In this document: piece after piece, positions 26,738 through 37,730 of the stretch
Numbering within the stretch: the stretch's first letter is position 1
Layout: each line of letters starts with the position of its first letter
NCBI GenBank assembly: GCA_910575725.1
Contig: CAJTFE010000027.1
Span: 1 to 64,000 of the forward strand
Reading direction: 5' to 3'
DNA length: 64,000 bases
Origin: Clostridia bacterium
GTDB lineage: Bacteria > Bacillota > Clostridia > Lachnospirales > Lachnospiraceae
Program-made: the position numbers and the translations under genes
The notes under the pieces: generated by a model
Database searches by the model: none
Told to the model about the DNA's origin: nothing
Seen by the model: only the letters and a program-made list of their open reading frames with translations

Positions 26738-26949
26738 GGGGCTGCTGCAAAATAAGGCGGCAGACTTTTCCAATATCCAGTGTCCGGCTGTTCGCGTACA
26801 GGCCGTATGATATGTACGGACATTGGCCCAAAAATCAAATCCATCCCAAAACCCAAAAAGTCAATGTCCGAACAGAGCATACGGCCTGTATGCGAACCGT
26901 CCGAACACAGGATATGGAAACGGCTGCCGCCTTATTTTGCAGCAGCCCC
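26738..26949. repeat. Family C palindrome downstream of ftsY
   Basis: Outer arms GGGGCTGCTGCAAAATAAGG and CCTTATTTTGCAGCAGCCCC are perfect over 24 bp or more and continue as CGGCAG / CTGCCG. The core CAGTGTCCGGCTGTTCGCG..CGAACCGTCCGAACACAG matches the other family C copies, and the middle stem GTACAGGCCGTATG / CATACGGCCTGTAT is paired. It begins ten bases after the ftsY stop, a terminator-like position. Confidence 0.88.
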
Positions 26950-26959
26950 GTCCGTCCCC

Positions 26960-27898
26960 TCACTCCCCTTGATGAAACAAAGCATTCACAAACTCATCCG
27001 CCTTAAACTTCTGCAGGTCATCAATACTCTCCCCAACCCCCACATACTTCACCGGAATCCCCATCTCCGACTGAATAGCCACCGCAATTCCTCCCTTAGC
27101 CGTGCCATCCAGCTTTGTCAAAATAATCCCCGTAACATCCGCCACACTCTTAAACTGCCTGGCCTGCTCCAGGGCGTTCTGCCCCGTAGTTCCATCCAGC
27201 ACCACAAGCGTCTCCCGATAAGCCTCGGGATACTCCCTGTCAATAATCCGGTTAATTTTACGCAGCTCCTCCATCAGATTTTTCTTGTTATGAAGCCGCC
27301 CAGCCGTATCACAGAGCAGCACATCCGCATTCCTGGCCTTCGCCGCACAAACCGCATCATACACCACAGAAGCCGGATCCGCCCCCTCGCAGCCGCTGAT
27401 AATATCCACCCCGGCCCTGGAAGCCCACTCCGTCAGCTGCTCGCCTGCCGCCGCGCGAAAGGTATCCGCAGCCGCCAGAATCACCTTCTTCCCCTGATCC
27501 TTAAGCTTCCCGGCAAGCTTTCCTACAGAAGTCGTCTTGCCGACCCCGTTGACCCCGATCACCAGAACCACGGACTTCTCCGCCTCAAACCGGTAGGCCA
27601 CCTCGCCCACCTCCATCTGCTCCCGGATACTGGCAATCAAAAGATCCTTGCACTGAGAGGGCTCCTTAAGCTTCTGCTCCTTCACCTTGGCCTTCAAATC
27701 CTGGATAATAGCATTGGTCGCATTGATGCCGATATCCCCAAGAATCAGCGTTTCTTCAATCTCCTCGTAAAATTCATCGTCAATCGCCGAAAAGCCGCTG
27801 AAGATATTGTCCATCCCGGCCACAATATTTGCCCGCGTCTTAGCAAGCCCTGATACCAATCTTCCGAAAAATCCTTTTTTCTCCTCTGCCACAGCCAT
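26960..27898 (-). CDS. ftsY: Signal recognition particle receptor FtsY
   Basis: The 312-residue GTPase has the NG domains of the SRP receptor with almost no acidic A domain, as usual in Firmicutes. The G1 motif is GVNGVGKTTSVGKLAG near residue 112, followed by AAADTFRAAAGEQL (G2), DTAGR (G3) and TKLDGTAKGG (G4). It docks ribosome-bound SRP at the membrane. It follows smc by 22 bp as the last gene of acpP-rnc-smc-ftsY, a classic gene order, and a family C palindrome starts just after its stop. Confidence 0.97.
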   Translation of the reverse strand: MAVAEEKKGFFGRLVSGLAKTRANIVAGMDNIFSGFSAIDDEFYEEIEETLILGDIGINATNAIIQDLKAKVKEQKLKEPSQCKDLLIASIREQMEVGEVAYRFEAEKSVVLVIGVNGVGKTTSVGKLAGKLKDQGKKVILAAADTFRAAAGEQLTEWASRAGVDIISGCEGADPASVVYDAVCAAKARNADVLLCDTAGRLHNKKNLMEELRKINRIIDREYPEAYRETLVVLDGTTGQNALEQARQFKSVADVTGIILTKLDGTAKGGIAVAIQSEMGIPVKYVGVGESIDDLQKFKADEFVNALFHQGE

Positions 27899-27920
27899 GT
27901 CCCCCTAATCATAAAATATA

Positions 27921-30900
27921 CTACGTCAAATCCTCTTCAATCAGGTTCACGGAAACAAGAGCCGACACACCTTTTTCCTGCATGGTAATGCCATACAGCC
28001 GATCTGCGGCCTCCATGGTTCCCTTCCTATGTGTAATAATAATAAACTGTGTATTTTTTGTCAACTTATGAAGATATTTTGAAAAACGTCCTACATTGGA
28101 ATCATCCAGGGCCGCCTCAATCTCATCCAGCAGGCAGAAAGGCGACGGCTTCAGATTCTGAATGGCGAATAACAGCGAAATCGCCGTCAGCGCCTTCTCT
28201 CCGCCGGAAAGCTGCATCATGTTCTGCAGCTTCTTTCCCGGGGGCTGCGCAATGATACGGATGCCTGCCTCCAGAATATCCTCCTCTTCATTCAGCTCAA
28301 GAGTCCCCTTTCCGCCTCCGAACAGCTCCTTAAAGGCCTTGTCAAACTCCACCCGGATCCGCTCAAACTGCTCCTTAAACTGCCTGCGCATACCGGAATC
28401 CAGTTCCGCTATAATGCCAAGCAGCGTCTCCTCCGCCTTTACCAGATCATTTCTCTGATTGTTCATAAAGGTATAGCGCTCAGACAAATTCTTAAAATCC
28501 TCAATAGCATTGACATTCACATCCCCAAGCCTGCGGATCTCATCCTTCAAGGAGGAAATCTGCTTCTTCAAGTCACCCAGATCCTCATACTCCTCATTTC
28601 GAAGCGGAAGAGCTGAATTGTAAGTGAGCTCATACTCCTCCCACATATAGTTAGCCTGAGCCTCCGTGCTCTCCTCAAGACGCTCTCTCTGGCTGTTTAA
28701 GCGGAATGCCTCTTTATCAAGACGGCTCCTGTGCTCAGACAATTCCTCCCTCTTGGCAAAGAATTCCTTCTGGCCGCTAAGAAGAGCATCCCGTTTCTCC
28801 GTCAGGGAGACGGTTCTCTCCTCCAAAGTCTGGCTTCTCAAATTCAGCTGCTCAATCTGCCCGGTAAGGGCCAGGATGCCTTCCTCCTTGGCCTTAATGT
28901 CCTGGCTGCCTTGTACCACCCCGGCCTTAAGCTCCTCTTCCTCCATACGGAAACGCTCCAGCTCCCGGTCAATACGGGCCACATTTTCATTGACAAACTC
29001 CGCCTTCTGAGTAATGGCCGCAACCTCAAGGTGAATGCTCTCGCACTCCTTCACGCTGCTCTCTTCCTGCCCCCGGATCTCCTCTAACTCCTTCTGGGCC
29101 TTAATGGTATCTGTCTCGTGCTCCTTCTCCTGCTCCTCCGAAGCCTTAAGCTCCAGGCTGATGGCCTTCCGGCTCTCGCCGATATCCTTAAGCTGCTCCT
29201 CAAGCTGGCCAAGTTCCCCATTCAGTCCTTCGTAGCCCAAAGCCAGCTCCGCAAGCTTCTCTTTGGCCTGGTCTGCATTCAAAGAAACCGTATTTTGCAG
29301 CAGATACTGCTCCTGGAGACGGGCGTTTAACTCCTCCGCCTCCTGCCGGAAGGCACGGCGGCGATCTTTAACCTCCTCAATCCGAAGCCTGGCGGCATTC
29401 ATCTCCTCTTCCAGACGCTTCACATTTTCCTCCAGCTCCTCAAGCTCCCGGCGGCGTCCCAGAAGATTGCTGGAATTGCGGAAAGCGCCTCCTGTCATAG
29501 AGCCTCCCGGACTTAAGTATTCACCCTCCAAAGTCACGATATGTAAGGAATGATGATACTTCCGGGCAATGCGGATAGCAGCATCAATCTCTTTTACCAC
29601 CAGAACACGCCCAAGGAGATATTGAATCACGCCGGCGTACTTATCCTCCGCTTCTACCAGAGTGCTTGCAAGCCCAAGCGCCCCCTGCTCCAAAAGAGCC
29701 TCCTTCTTTGGAAAATTATCCCTTCCCCCTACACTGGTCAGAGGAAGAAATGTGGCGCGCCCCAGCTTATTCTTTTTCAAATAGGCGATAAGCTCCTTGG
29801 CTGTTGCCTCATTATCCGTGACAATATTTTGAATATTGCCCCCGAGAGCCGTCTCAATGGCCGTCTCATACTTCTGATCCACTTTAATAATATCCGCCAC
29901 AACACCCAGAATCCCCGGGGTCTGCTCCTTGCGCTCCATCACCTTGCGGATGCTGCTGCCATAGCCGTCATACCGCTCCGACAGATTCCTAAGAGACTCA
30001 AGTTTGGAGGATTCCCTGTGAAATGCGGTCTGCCCGATCTCCAGCTGCTCATTAAGCTTTCCCAAGGTACGGCGGCAGCTCTCTGCCTCCTCCTCCTTTT
30101 CCCTCTGAGCAGCCGTCAGCTCCAGAATCCCGGAGGAAATTCCCTCCAGCTTATTTTTGAACTCCTCATAAAGCTCCTTCTGCTCAGCCTCGCTGCTCCG
30201 TGCTTCCAAAAGCTTTTTATTCAGCTCAGCCCTGCGTATCTGGGCCTGCTCCTGCATGGCGTCATACCGCTGCAGCCTTCCCTTTGTAGAAGCACGCTCA
30301 TTCAAAAGGCCGATAATAGCGTTTTTCCGCTGCTCCACCCGGCTGTTCAGCGCCTCCGCCTTCCGGCGGATGCCGTTTAACCGTTCTGAAGCCTCCCTGG
30401 AACGGCCGGAAATCTCCTTCAGCTGCGTATCAAGCTGCTTCTGCTCCTCTGTCAGCTTCTTTCTGGACTCCTTCTTTTCCAGCACATCCGTGCCAATGGC
30501 CGCCAGGCGCCCCTCCAGATGCTCGTCATTGGCCCTCACAGAATTGATCTGCTCCTTTAAGAGCTCAATCTGCCCTGTAAGCTGCTGACGGCTTATGCCT
30601 GCCTGGGAAAAGGACTCTTTCGTCTGCTCCAGATCCGTATTTAGCTGCTCAAGCTCCTCCTCAATCTTGGCATGCTCAAGCTTAATGCTTTCATAGGCCC
30701 GTGTGGTATCCTCAAGCTCCTTCTGGGCCGTCTCCGACTTCTTCTCTACTTCAGAAAGCTGCTCCTCCAGACGGGCCGTCTCTAAAAGAAACATATTCAC
30801 ATCGTAAATCTTTAATGTCTCTTTTTTCTTCAGATAAACCTTCGCCGTCTCCGACTGGCGCTCCAGAGGGCCCAGCTGCTTTTCAAGCTCCGAAAGAATA

Positions 30901-31478
30901 TCGTTGATACGCAGAATATTCTGCTTTTCGTCCTCCAGCTTCTTCTGGGCTGTATTTTTCCGCCGCTTAAACTTTACAATCCCAGTCGCCTCATCAAAGA
31001 GCTCTCTGGACTCCTCCGGCTTGGAACTTAAGATCCGGTCAATCTGTCCCTGCCCGATAATAGAATACCCTTCTTTTCCGATACCCGTATCGTAAAACAA
31101 CTCGTTGATATCCTTAAGCCGGCAGGCAGTCCCATTGATGAGATACTCACTCTCCCCGGATCGGTACAGACGCCGGGAAACCGTCACCTCCTCGTAATCA
31201 ATGGCAAGCTGATGATCCCCGTTGTCCAGGGTAATGGCAACATAAGCATAGCTTAAGGGCCTGCGGCTCTCCGTTCCGGAGAAAATCACATCCTGCATAC
31301 TTCCGCCGCGGAGCTGCTTTACCCTCTGCTCCCCCAGAACCCAGCGCACCGCATCCGCCACATTGCTCTTACCGCTGCCGTTCGGCCCAACAATGCCTGT
31401 AATTCCGTTATGAAAATCAAAAACAATCTTATTTGCAAAAGACTTAAAGCCCTGCACCTCAATACTCTTTAAATACAT
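27921..31478 (-). CDS. smc: Chromosome partition protein SMC
   Basis: The 1185-residue ATPase has the full SMC plan: N-terminal Walker [21 protein letters not shown], coiled coil to about residue 500, a hinge around residues 515-640 ([23 protein letters not shown] and [11 protein letters not shown]), a return coiled coil, and the C-terminal signature [16 protein letters not shown] with Walker [13 protein letters not shown]. It compacts and separates chromosomes with ScpA and ScpB, whose genes are also in this window at 42-44 kb. It sits between rnc and ftsY. Confidence 0.98.
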   Translation of the reverse strand: MYLKSIEVQGFKSFANKIVFDFHNGITGIVGPNGSGKSNVADAVRWVLGEQRVKQLRGGSMQDVIFSGTESRRPLSYAYVAITLDNGDHQLAIDYEEVTVSRRLYRSGESEYLINGTACRLKDINELFYDTGIGKEGYSIIGQGQIDRILSSKPEESRELFDEATGIVKFKRRKNTAQKKLEDEKQNILRINDILSELEKQLGPLERQSETAKVYLKKKETLKIYDVNMFLLETARLEEQLSEVEKKSETAQKELEDTTRAYESIKLEHAKIEEELEQLNTDLEQTKESFSQAGISRQQLTGQIELLKEQINSVRANDEHLEGRLAAIGTDVLEKKESRKKLTEEQKQLDTQLKEISGRSREASERLNGIRRKAEALNSRVEQRKNAIIGLLNERASTKGRLQRYDAMQEQAQIRRAELNKKLLEARSSEAEQKELYEEFKNKLEGISSGILELTAAQREKEEEAESCRRTLGKLNEQLEIGQTAFHRESSKLESLRNLSERYDGYGSSIRKVMERKEQTPGILGVVADIIKVDQKYETAIETALGGNIQNIVTDNEATAKELIAYLKKNKLGRATFLPLTSVGGRDNFPKKEALLEQGALGLASTLVEAEDKYAGVIQYLLGRVLVVKEIDAAIRIARKYHHSLHIVTLEGEYLSPGGSMTGGAFRNSSNLLGRRRELEELEENVKRLEEEMNAARLRIEEVKDRRRAFRQEAEELNARLQEQYLLQNTVSLNADQAKEKLAELALGYEGLNGELGQLEEQLKDIGESRKAISLELKASEEQEKEHETDTIKAQKELEEIRGQEESSVKECESIHLEVAAITQKAEFVNENVARIDRELERFRMEEEELKAGVVQGSQDIKAKEEGILALTGQIEQLNLRSQTLEERTVSLTEKRDALLSGQKEFFAKREELSEHRSRLDKEAFRLNSQRERLEESTEAQANYMWEEYELTYNSALPLRNEEYEDLGDLKKQISSLKDEIRRLGDVNVNAIEDFKNLSERYTFMNNQRNDLVKAEETLLGIIAELDSGMRRQFKEQFERIRVEFDKAFKELFGGGKGTLELNEEEDILEAGIRIIAQPPGKKLQNMMQLSGGEKALTAISLLFAIQNLKPSPFCLLDEIEAALDDSNVGRFSKYLHKLTKNTQFIIITHRKGTMEAADRLYGITMQEKGVSALVSVNLIEEDLT

Positions 31479-31497
31479 ACTCTGCTCCGTTAGTCAT

Positions 31498-32187
31498 TTA
31501 ATCCTTCCTTGCCCGGTGGCGCTCAATCAGCGCCCGGTAAGCCGCCTCCTGCTCCGCCGCCTTCTTCGTCCGGCCGCTTCCCTCTCCAATCACCTGGCTG
31601 CCCAGGCAGGCATGAACCATAAACCGCTTATTGTGATCCGGGCCCTCCTCCCCTGTCAGCACATAATGAAGAAGCTCTGTGGTCTCCCCTTGAATCTCCT
31701 CTTGAAGGATAGTCTTGCTATCAAAAAAGAGTTTCTTGTGCTCAATGTCATTCAAAACAAAACGATGCACAAATTCTTTTGCACTAGCAAAACCACCATC
31801 CAGATAAACGGCTCCCAAAAGAGCCTCCAAAGCATCCGAGGTAATGGAATCCCTGTCCCGTCCTCCGGTCAGATCCTCCCCCTTCCCAAGAAGCAGAAAA
31901 GCGCCAAGCCCAAGCTCCCTGGCACAGAGCGCCAAGGTCTGTTCGCACACAATGCTGGCTCTTGTCCGGGTGGCCTCCCCCTCCGGCATCTTGGGATAAT
32001 TTTTAAACAAAAATTCACTGGTAATCAGCTCCAGAACCGCATCCCCCAGAAACTCCAGCCTTTCATTATTCAAAAGCCTGTCCATATGCCGCTCATTGGC
32101 AAAGGAGCTGTGGCACATGGCCTGCTTTAGAAGCTTCGGTTCTTTAAAACGATACCCAATCCTCTCTTCTAACTGTTCGAATTTCAT
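31498..32187 (-). CDS. rnc: Ribonuclease III
   Basis: The 229-residue enzyme has an N-terminal RNase III domain with the signature NERLEFLGDAVLELITSEFLF (catalytic Glu and Asp) and SDALEALLGAVYLDGG, then a C-terminal double-stranded RNA-binding domain ending GSGRTKKAAEQEAAYRAL. It processes rRNA precursors and other duplex RNA, including perhaps the many long hairpins in this window. I chose the ATG at 32187 behind GGAGG with five-base spacing; the longer frame begins upstream of that site. Confidence 0.97.
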   Translation of the reverse strand: MKFEQLEERIGYRFKEPKLLKQAMCHSSFANERHMDRLLNNERLEFLGDAVLELITSEFLFKNYPKMPEGEATRTRASIVCEQTLALCARELGLGAFLLLGKGEDLTGGRDRDSITSDALEALLGAVYLDGGFASAKEFVHRFVLNDIEHKKLFFDSKTILQEEIQGETTELLHYVLTGEEGPDHNKRFMVHACLGSQVIGEGSGRTKKAAEQEAAYRALIERHRARKD

Positions 32188-32223
32188 CCATACCTCCTTC
32201 ACGCCTCACACATGAAATAAGCC

Positions 32224-32269
32224 GCCACAAAGAAACCACTGTCCTCTCTGACAGTCTTACACTTGTGGC
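32224..32269 (-). other. Hairpin between acpP and rnc
   Basis: GCCACAA and TTGTGGC arms enclose a second small hairpin (ACTGTC / GACAGT). There is no T-run after it, so it may be an RNA processing or stability element rather than a terminator. Confidence 0.4.
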
Positions 32270-32360
32270 AGCCCATCCTTCTATAAACCCAGTGTACCCA
32301 TTCTGACTGCTGGCAAAGATGTCTGTTGCCAGACAGATGACACACTAGCTATTATCCATG

Positions 32361-32591
32361 CTAGGCAGTAACTTTCTTAATCTGCTCAACCGCATCACCT
32401 ACGGAAACGATCTTCTCTGCCTCTTCTTGAGGAATCTCGATATCAAATTCCTCCTCAAGTCCCATGATAATCTGATACACATCCAAAGAGTCCGCACCCA
32501 GATCGTCCGCAAAAGTCGTGTCCATGGTAATCTCTTCTTCGTCCACGTTCAGAACATCTGCAATGATTCCTTTCAGTTTCTCAAATTCCAT
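32361..32591 (-). CDS. acpP: Acyl carrier protein
   Basis: The 76-residue acidic protein has the phosphopantetheine attachment Ser in [21 protein letters not shown] near residue 36, with helices typical of AcpP. It carries the growing acyl chain in fatty acid synthesis. It lies five bases after plsX, the phosphate acyltransferase that uses acyl-ACP, and before rnc, a conserved arrangement. GAGGAAGG precedes the start. Confidence 0.97.
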   Translation of the reverse strand: MEFEKLKGIIADVLNVDEEEITMDTTFADDLGADSLDVYQIIMGLEEEFDIEIPQEEAEKIVSVGDAVEQIKKVTA

Positions 32592-32596
32592 ACGCC

Positions 32597-33610
32597 TTAT
32601 CCTTCCTCTCTTATAATATTCTCTCTGATCTTATCATTAATCTGCTGCTCCTTAAAGGTTACACACTGGATAATGGAGTTTTTCACCTCCTGCGCCTTTG
32701 AGCTTCCGTGTGTTTTCACAACAAGACCATTCAAACCTAACAGCGGCGCGCCGCCGTACTCCGATGCATCAAAGGATTTCAAGGTCTCCTTCAACGCCGG
32801 CTTCACCAGAAGCGCGCCTATCTTACTGCGCAGACTGGTCATCATACCCTCTTTAATCTTCCCAAGGAGAACGGAACCCATTCCCTCGTAAAGCTTTAAA
32901 ATCACATTTCCAACAAATGCCTCGCAGACAATCACGTCTGCGCCTCCTGCCGGAATATCCCGGGCTTCGATACTTCCGATAAAATTGATATCCCTGCATT
33001 CCTTCAAAAGAGGAAAGGTCTCTTTCACCAGGGCATTGCCCTTCTCCTCCTCGGCTCCGATGTTCACAATGGCAGCCCGGGGATTTTTCACGCCCACTAC
33101 GTGCTCCATATAGATGGAACCCATCTTGGCGAACTGCACCAGATGAGAAGGACGGGCATCCACATTGGCTCCGCAGTCAATCAGGAGGGAAACACCGTTC
33201 CTTGTAGGAATCAACGGCGCCAGGGGAGGCCGCTCCACGCCCCGGATGCGTCCCACCAGCAGCTGTCCTCCTGCCAGAACCGCGCCGGAACTTCCGGCTG
33301 ACACAAAGGCATCTGCCTTTCCTTCCTTTACCATCTTTAAAGCCACTACAATGGAGGAGTCCTTCTTCTTCCGAATAGCCGCCACCGGCGGCTCCGCCAT
33401 CTCAATGACCTCTTGGGCATCCACAATCTCAATCTGATCTTCTTTATAGGAATAAGCCTTCAGCTTTTCTTTTACCAGTTCTTCTTTTCCTACGAGAAAT
33501 ACCTTGATATCCTCTCTTAGGCCCACGGCTTCCACTACGCCCTTGACAATCTCATCCGGCGCGTTGTCGCCGCCCATTGCGTCCACCGCAACCCGAATCA
33601 TTTCCTGCAT
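32597..33610 (-). CDS. plsX: Phosphate acyltransferase PlsX
   Basis: The 337-residue protein transfers acyl groups from acyl-ACP to phosphate, feeding phospholipid synthesis. Family signatures are [20 protein letters not shown] at the N-terminus, [12 protein letters not shown] in the middle and [24 protein letters not shown] near the C-terminus. Length is standard. AGGAGG precedes the ATG. It heads the plsX-acpP-rnc-smc-ftsY run and has a consensus-like promoter about 100 bp upstream. The rpmF gene often found before plsX is absent. Confidence 0.96.
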   Translation of the reverse strand: MQEMIRVAVDAMGGDNAPDEIVKGVVEAVGLREDIKVFLVGKEELVKEKLKAYSYKEDQIEIVDAQEVIEMAEPPVAAIRKKKDSSIVVALKMVKEGKADAFVSAGSSGAVLAGGQLLVGRIRGVERPPLAPLIPTRNGVSLLIDCGANVDARPSHLVQFAKMGSIYMEHVVGVKNPRAAIVNIGAEEEKGNALVKETFPLLKECRDINFIGSIEARDIPAGGADVIVCEAFVGNVILKLYEGMGSVLLGKIKEGMMTSLRSKIGALLVKPALKETLKSFDASEYGGAPLLGLNGLVVKTHGSSKAQEVKNSIIQCVTFKEQQINDKIRENIIREEG

Positions 33611-33710
33611 GTCAGTTTCCTCCTAATCCCATGTCCGGGTGCTTCCAAAGCTGTTGTCAATCCAAGATACAGCTTCTCGTATTTTGCACTCCTCATGCCG
33701 ATCCTCTATC

Positions 33711-33739
33711 ATCATACTAAATATTGTTGGAGAAATCAA
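33711..33739 (-). promoter_or_regulatory. Predicted promoter of the plsX operon
   Basis: On the minus strand TTGATT, 17 bp, TATGAT, about 100 bp before plsX. The rest of 33611-33935 shows no gene; it holds this promoter, the plsX leader and the chemoreceptor terminator. Confidence 0.65.
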
Positions 33740-33843
33740 CCTAATATTTTTACTGCTTCTTATTTCATTCCCTTTACTGCCCCAGAGAGCCGGCCACGGG
33801 CTTCCCAGGATTGTGAAAATCCTTTATTTTCTTTCTTTCACAG

Positions 33844-33876
33844 AAAAAGACTGCCGCTGAATCGCTCCTGCGGCAG
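33844..33876 (-). terminator. Terminator of the chemoreceptor gene
   Basis: CTGCCGC and GCGGCAG arms are followed on the minus strand by TCTTTTTCTG. It lies 60 bp after the chemoreceptor stop. Confidence 0.8.
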
Positions 33877-33935
33877 CCTCATTTTCTTCTTTTTTTAAGC
33901 ATCTCTGCTGTCATTCACAAAGGAAGCCCCTGTGC

Positions 33936-35591
33936 TTAACGGGCAGACTTTAAGCGGAATTTCTTTGTCTGCTCCTGCAGGAAACGTACCTGCTCGAACA
34001 GTTCATTGCTGACTGCCGCAGACTCCTCGCTGCTTGCGGAATTTGTCTGTACGACGGAAGAAATCTGGCCGATGCCGTCCGTTACCTGAGAAATGGAATC
34101 TGCCTCGCGCTCCACAGCCTTGGCAATATCGCCGATGGTGTCGCCGGACTGCATAACAAGCTCCAGCGTCTTGCTCAGTGTCTGGGATACCTCCCCTACA
34201 ATGCGGCTTCCCCGTTCTACGGCCTGAACGGAATTCTCGATCAATTCCTTGGTGGCCTTCGCTGCCTGATCGGACTGGGTAGCCAGGCTTCTTACCTCAC
34301 TGGATACCACTGCAAAGCCCTTTCCTGCCGTTCCCGCTCTTGCAGCCTCTACCGCTGCATTCAATGCCAGAATATTCGTCTGGAAAGCAATGTTCTCAAT
34401 GGTTGCGATGATCTTGCCAATCTCCTGGGAGGATACGGAAATATCATGCATGGCGGCTACCATCTCTTCCATCTGCTGGCTGCTCAAGGTTACCTGCTCG
34501 CCTGTAAGGCGCGCGTCCTCCTGGGCGTTCAAAGCCACCTTCACGTTCTGTGCCGCACTCTTGGAGAGCTCATCCAGGGTTGCATAAAGCTCTTCCACTG
34601 CGCTTGCCTGCTCCGTAGCTCCCTGTGCCAGCGCCTGGGCGCCGCTGGAAAGCTGTGCCGCTCCGCCGGACACCTTCTGCTGTGCTCCGTTGATATTGGC
34701 AAGAGCCGAGGACATGGTTCTTGTAAAACTGGTAAGAGACTCCTCGATGGAACGGAAATCCCCGATATAAGGCTCGGAAACCTGAACGTCAAAGTTTCCT
34801 GAAGATAACTGGCCCATCATCCGGTTGATATCATTCACATAGCTGCCGATCCGATCCATGGAAAGCTCCAGGGTTTCTGCCAGCTCTCCCAGCTCATCCT
34901 TTGTATGATAATTGATCTCAAGCTCCAAATGTCCCTCCTGAAGGGGCTTGCTCTTCCTGGTAATCAGAATCAGCGGTTTTACAATCTTGCCTAACACATA
35001 GAGAACAAGACTGATCAGGGCAACCAGTGACAGCGCAAGTCCCACAATCGAGGTAATGTGCATCATCACAAGCGTCTGGGACATCTCCTCTTTCGTTTCG
35101 TCATTGAGGGCCGTTCCGCGCTCTACAACATTTTCCAAAAGGCCTACCAAGGTGTTGAGATTCGTCTGGATGGTCTCCTGGTAATAAGACTGCGCCTGCT
35201 GCGGATTGGTGCTAAGCATCTCAAGAACCTCTGTTGCCGATTCGTGCAGCTCTTTATGTAAAGGCTCAAGCTGTGACCGCAGGGAAAGAATCTGGGCATC
35301 GTCTGTGCCTGCTTCTCCGTAAAGCCACTGCCCCAGAACGCAGGTGGTGGGATCAATGCTTCCTGTAAATTCTGTTCCTGCATAGAGGGCGTTGCTCAAA
35401 TTGCTGGACCATTTATAGTGGGCCACCTCTGCTTTCTGTGCTCTGTCAAGCAGAGCGTTTGCCTGAATGCTGGCTGTCTGTGTACGGTCAACACGCATAA
35501 TGTTGATGGTCATCATCACACTGAACAGAAGGACGGTGGCAAGAGCAACCGCTACTCGGATTCCAACCATTTTTTTGATGCTTTTACGCAT
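33936..35591 (-). CDS. Methyl-accepting chemotaxis protein with an extracytoplasmic CZB-like domain
   Basis: The 551-residue receptor has a membrane helix at about 10-30, an outside segment to about 175, a second membrane helix at about 176-198, a HAMP domain, and the long signalling hairpin with the tip [39 protein letters not shown]. The outside segment carries H58xxW, C84xLGxW, H112 and H116, the His3Cys pattern of chemoreceptor zinc-binding (CZB) domains. CZB is usually cytoplasmic, so its place here between membrane helices is notable. No other chemotaxis gene is in the window. A good terminator follows it. Confidence 0.85.
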   Translation of the reverse strand: MRKSIKKMVGIRVAVALATVLLFSVMMTINIMRVDRTQTASIQANALLDRAQKAEVAHYKWSSNLSNALYAGTEFTGSIDPTTCVLGQWLYGEAGTDDAQILSLRSQLEPLHKELHESATEVLEMLSTNPQQAQSYYQETIQTNLNTLVGLLENVVERGTALNDETKEEMSQTLVMMHITSIVGLALSLVALISLVLYVLGKIVKPLILITRKSKPLQEGHLELEINYHTKDELGELAETLELSMDRIGSYVNDINRMMGQLSSGNFDVQVSEPYIGDFRSIEESLTSFTRTMSSALANINGAQQKVSGGAAQLSSGAQALAQGATEQASAVEELYATLDELSKSAAQNVKVALNAQEDARLTGEQVTLSSQQMEEMVAAMHDISVSSQEIGKIIATIENIAFQTNILALNAAVEAARAGTAGKGFAVVSSEVRSLATQSDQAAKATKELIENSVQAVERGSRIVGEVSQTLSKTLELVMQSGDTIGDIAKAVEREADSISQVTDGIGQISSVVQTNSASSEESAAVSNELFEQVRFLQEQTKKFRLKSAR

Positions 35592-35794
35592 GACTATCTA
35601 CCTTCCTTTTTTGTTATATAATAGAATTTCTAAAAAATAACACCCAAAATTGACAAAAGCATATCTTCCGGCTCCTGTCAACTGTCGGCACAGATATAGT
35701 GTACCATAGACCCATACCCTTTTTCAATACATTCTTCTTAATATTTGCGGGATTCTTTCGATTTAATATTTAAAAAATCCGTAAATAGATTTTG

Positions 35795-36628
35795 TCATTC
35801 CCTGTAATATCCGCGCAGCATAGAAATCTCTCTTGCCCAGCCCTCGTCGTCGTTGGGCGTCTCCAGAATAAAGGGCAGTTCCCGAAGGGCCGGATGATTG
35901 ATTATCCTTTTAAAAGCCTCAAGGCCGATGGCTCCCTCTCCGATGCGGGCATGGCGGTCTTTACGGCTCCCTCTGGGATTCATGCTGTCATTGAGATGAA
36001 CGGCTTTCAGCCTTGACAGCCCCAGTGTCCGGTCAAATTCCTCCAATACGCCGTCCAGATTTTCAACAATATCATAGCCGGCGTCCCACACATGGCAGGT
36101 ATCCAGGCACACGCCCATTTTATCCGAAAGCTCTACCCGATCCAGGATTCCTTGAAGCTCTTGAAAGCTTCGGCCCATTTCACTGCCCTTTCCCGCCATT
36201 GTCTCAAGAAGTACCGTTGTGGTCTGTTCCGGCTTTAAATAGGCATTGAGCATTTCGGCAATCAGGCGGATTCCTTCTTCCGTCCCCTGCCCTGCATGGC
36301 TGCCCGGGTGAAAGTTATAATAATTTCCGGGAGTATATTCCATACGCTCCAGATCATCGGCAAAGGTCTCCCAGGAAAAGCGCCGCACCTCCTGTTTGGC
36401 AGAACAGGCGTTTAAGGTATAGGGAGCGTGAGCCACAATCTGCCCGTACCCCTTTTCCTGCCAAAGCTCCAAAAAGCCCGCAACATCTCCCGGAACAATG
36501 GCCTTTGCACTGCCTCCTCTGGGATTCCTGGTAAAAAAGGCAAAGGTGCTGGCTCCAAGCTTCAACGCCTGCTTTCCCATGGCTTCATAACCTTTGGAGG
36601 AAGAAATATGGTTTCCAATCTTCATCAT
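35795..36628 (-). CDS. nfo: Endonuclease IV
   Basis: The 277-residue AP endonuclease cleaves DNA 5' to abasic sites. Metal-ligand motifs typical of the family are seen: [77 protein letters not shown] and ILETP near the C-terminus. Length is standard. The start is one of two adjacent ATGs behind GGAG. It follows a zinc-ribbon/HD/C39 gene group in the same direction but is separated from it by 37 bp with its own ribosome binding site. Confidence 0.95.
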   Translation of the reverse strand: MMKIGNHISSSKGYEAMGKQALKLGASTFAFFTRNPRGGSAKAIVPGDVAGFLELWQEKGYGQIVAHAPYTLNACSAKQEVRRFSWETFADDLERMEYTPGNYYNFHPGSHAGQGTEEGIRLIAEMLNAYLKPEQTTTVLLETMAGKGSEMGRSFQELQGILDRVELSDKMGVCLDTCHVWDAGYDIVENLDGVLEEFDRTLGLSRLKAVHLNDSMNPRGSRKDRHARIGEGAIGLEAFKRIINHPALRELPFILETPNDDEGWAREISMLRGYYRE

Positions 36629-36665
36629 GACGTAAAAACTCCTTTTTCATAAGCGGCCAACTGTA

Positions 36666-37730
36666 TCAAAGAGCCTGTTCCTTCAAGGTGACGGTTACCC
36701 AGCCGCTTTCATAATTCAATCCGACTTCCAGCCCTACAGGCGTATAGAAAAACACCGCCTGTTTCGGATCCTTTAAAATCTCCAGAAGCTCCTCTCCTGT
36801 GAGATTCTGCACATATTCCACCCCGTCGTTTTGAATCTTATCCTGGGACTGGAAGCGCATGGCCAGATCCAGGTCAAGATCCGTCATCTCCTCCGGCGCC
36901 GCTTCCTCTTTGGAATCAATCCAGAAGGTACATGCATCCAGACGGACCTCTACAACATCCTCCTTATAAAAATTGTGTTTAAATACGACGCTTATTTTCT
37001 CTTCGTCCATCATCGTAACATAACCGAAGGTTGATACGCCTCCTTCATAATCCTTATAGGAAGCCCGGTAGGATACTGCCTTCTGTCGGATCTTCTCATT
37101 GACAGCATCAAATTCTTCAAAACCTTCCCTGTCCAGAACGGGGTATGTGGTATAATAGGTGCAGTCGTCCGATTCGTCATCGGGATCCACCGATTCCACA
37201 ACCCACTGGATACCGTAATCCAGATCTGTCCGGGTCCAGTCTACAATCTCTTCATAGTAGGGATCATTTTCATCCGGCTCATAGTAGCCGTAATCATACT
37301 CATCGTCATATCCGCCGTAATAATCGTCGTAGTATTCATCATAGCTGTCTCTTCCCGAACGATCTCTTCCATTGTTAACGCTGTTCCTTGCAGAATTCGC
37401 CAAAGAGACAATCAAGGCAGTCAGAAGTCCCACGATCAGAATGACCGTCAGACTTACGCCGATCACAATGGCAGCCGTATGGTTTTTCCGCTTTGCAGGC
37501 GCGGCATGTATGTAGACCGGGCCTGTTCCCGGACCGCCCGACACGCCGGATCCGTACTGCGTGCCCGGATTCCCTTGCTGTATCTGCGCCTGATTGGGCG
37601 GATTCTGCGTATAATATCCGTCTGTCATCTGGGGAGGCCTTGGCATTCCGCGGCCGCAGCTCTGGCATACGCCGTTCTGCATCAATGCACCGCATCGGGG
37701 ACAAAAATCAAAATCTCGTTTTTCACTCAT
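36666..37730 (-). CDS. Zinc-ribbon membrane protein of unknown function
   Basis: The 354-residue protein starts with a zinc ribbon (CPRCGALMQNGVCQSCGRG), then a Pro/Gly/Gln-rich linker, one membrane helix at about residues 89-110 (AAIVIGVSLTVILIVGLLTA), an extraordinary Asp/Tyr-rich stretch (about 125-165: repeated DEYYDDYYGGYDDEYDYGYYE), and a soluble C-terminal domain of about 180 residues that I do not recognise. The ribbon would be cytoplasmic and the acidic stretch outside. Its first codon overlaps the stop of the HD gene as ATGA, so the two are translationally coupled. Confidence 0.75.
   Translation of the reverse strand: MSEKRDFDFCPRCGALMQNGVCQSCGRGMPRPPQMTDGYYTQNPPNQAQIQQGNPGTQYGSGVSGGPGTGPVYIHAAPAKRKNHTAAIVIGVSLTVILIVGLLTALIVSLANSARNSVNNGRDRSGRDSYDEYYDDYYGGYDDEYDYGYYEPDENDPYYEEIVDWTRTDLDYGIQWVVESVDPDDESDDCTYYTTYPVLDREGFEEFDAVNEKIRQKAVSYRASYKDYEGGVSTFGYVTMMDEEKISVVFKHNFYKEDVVEVRLDACTFWIDSKEEAAPEEMTDLDLDLAMRFQSQDKIQNDGVEYVQNLTGEELLEILKDPKQAVFFYTPVGLEVGLNYESGWVTVTLKEQAL

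Noticed and set aside
26582-26773. A 63-codon minus-strand frame ending in an ATGA overlap with the unknown gene at 26055
   Set aside because: The overlap is attractive, but the N-terminal half reads the G-rich run and the palindrome, and there is no usable start; noted only as a possible remnant.
26780-27853. A 357-codon plus-strand frame opposite ftsY
   Set aside because: Antisense shadow; its start lies in the family C palindrome and the product is His/Pro/Leu-rich nonsense.
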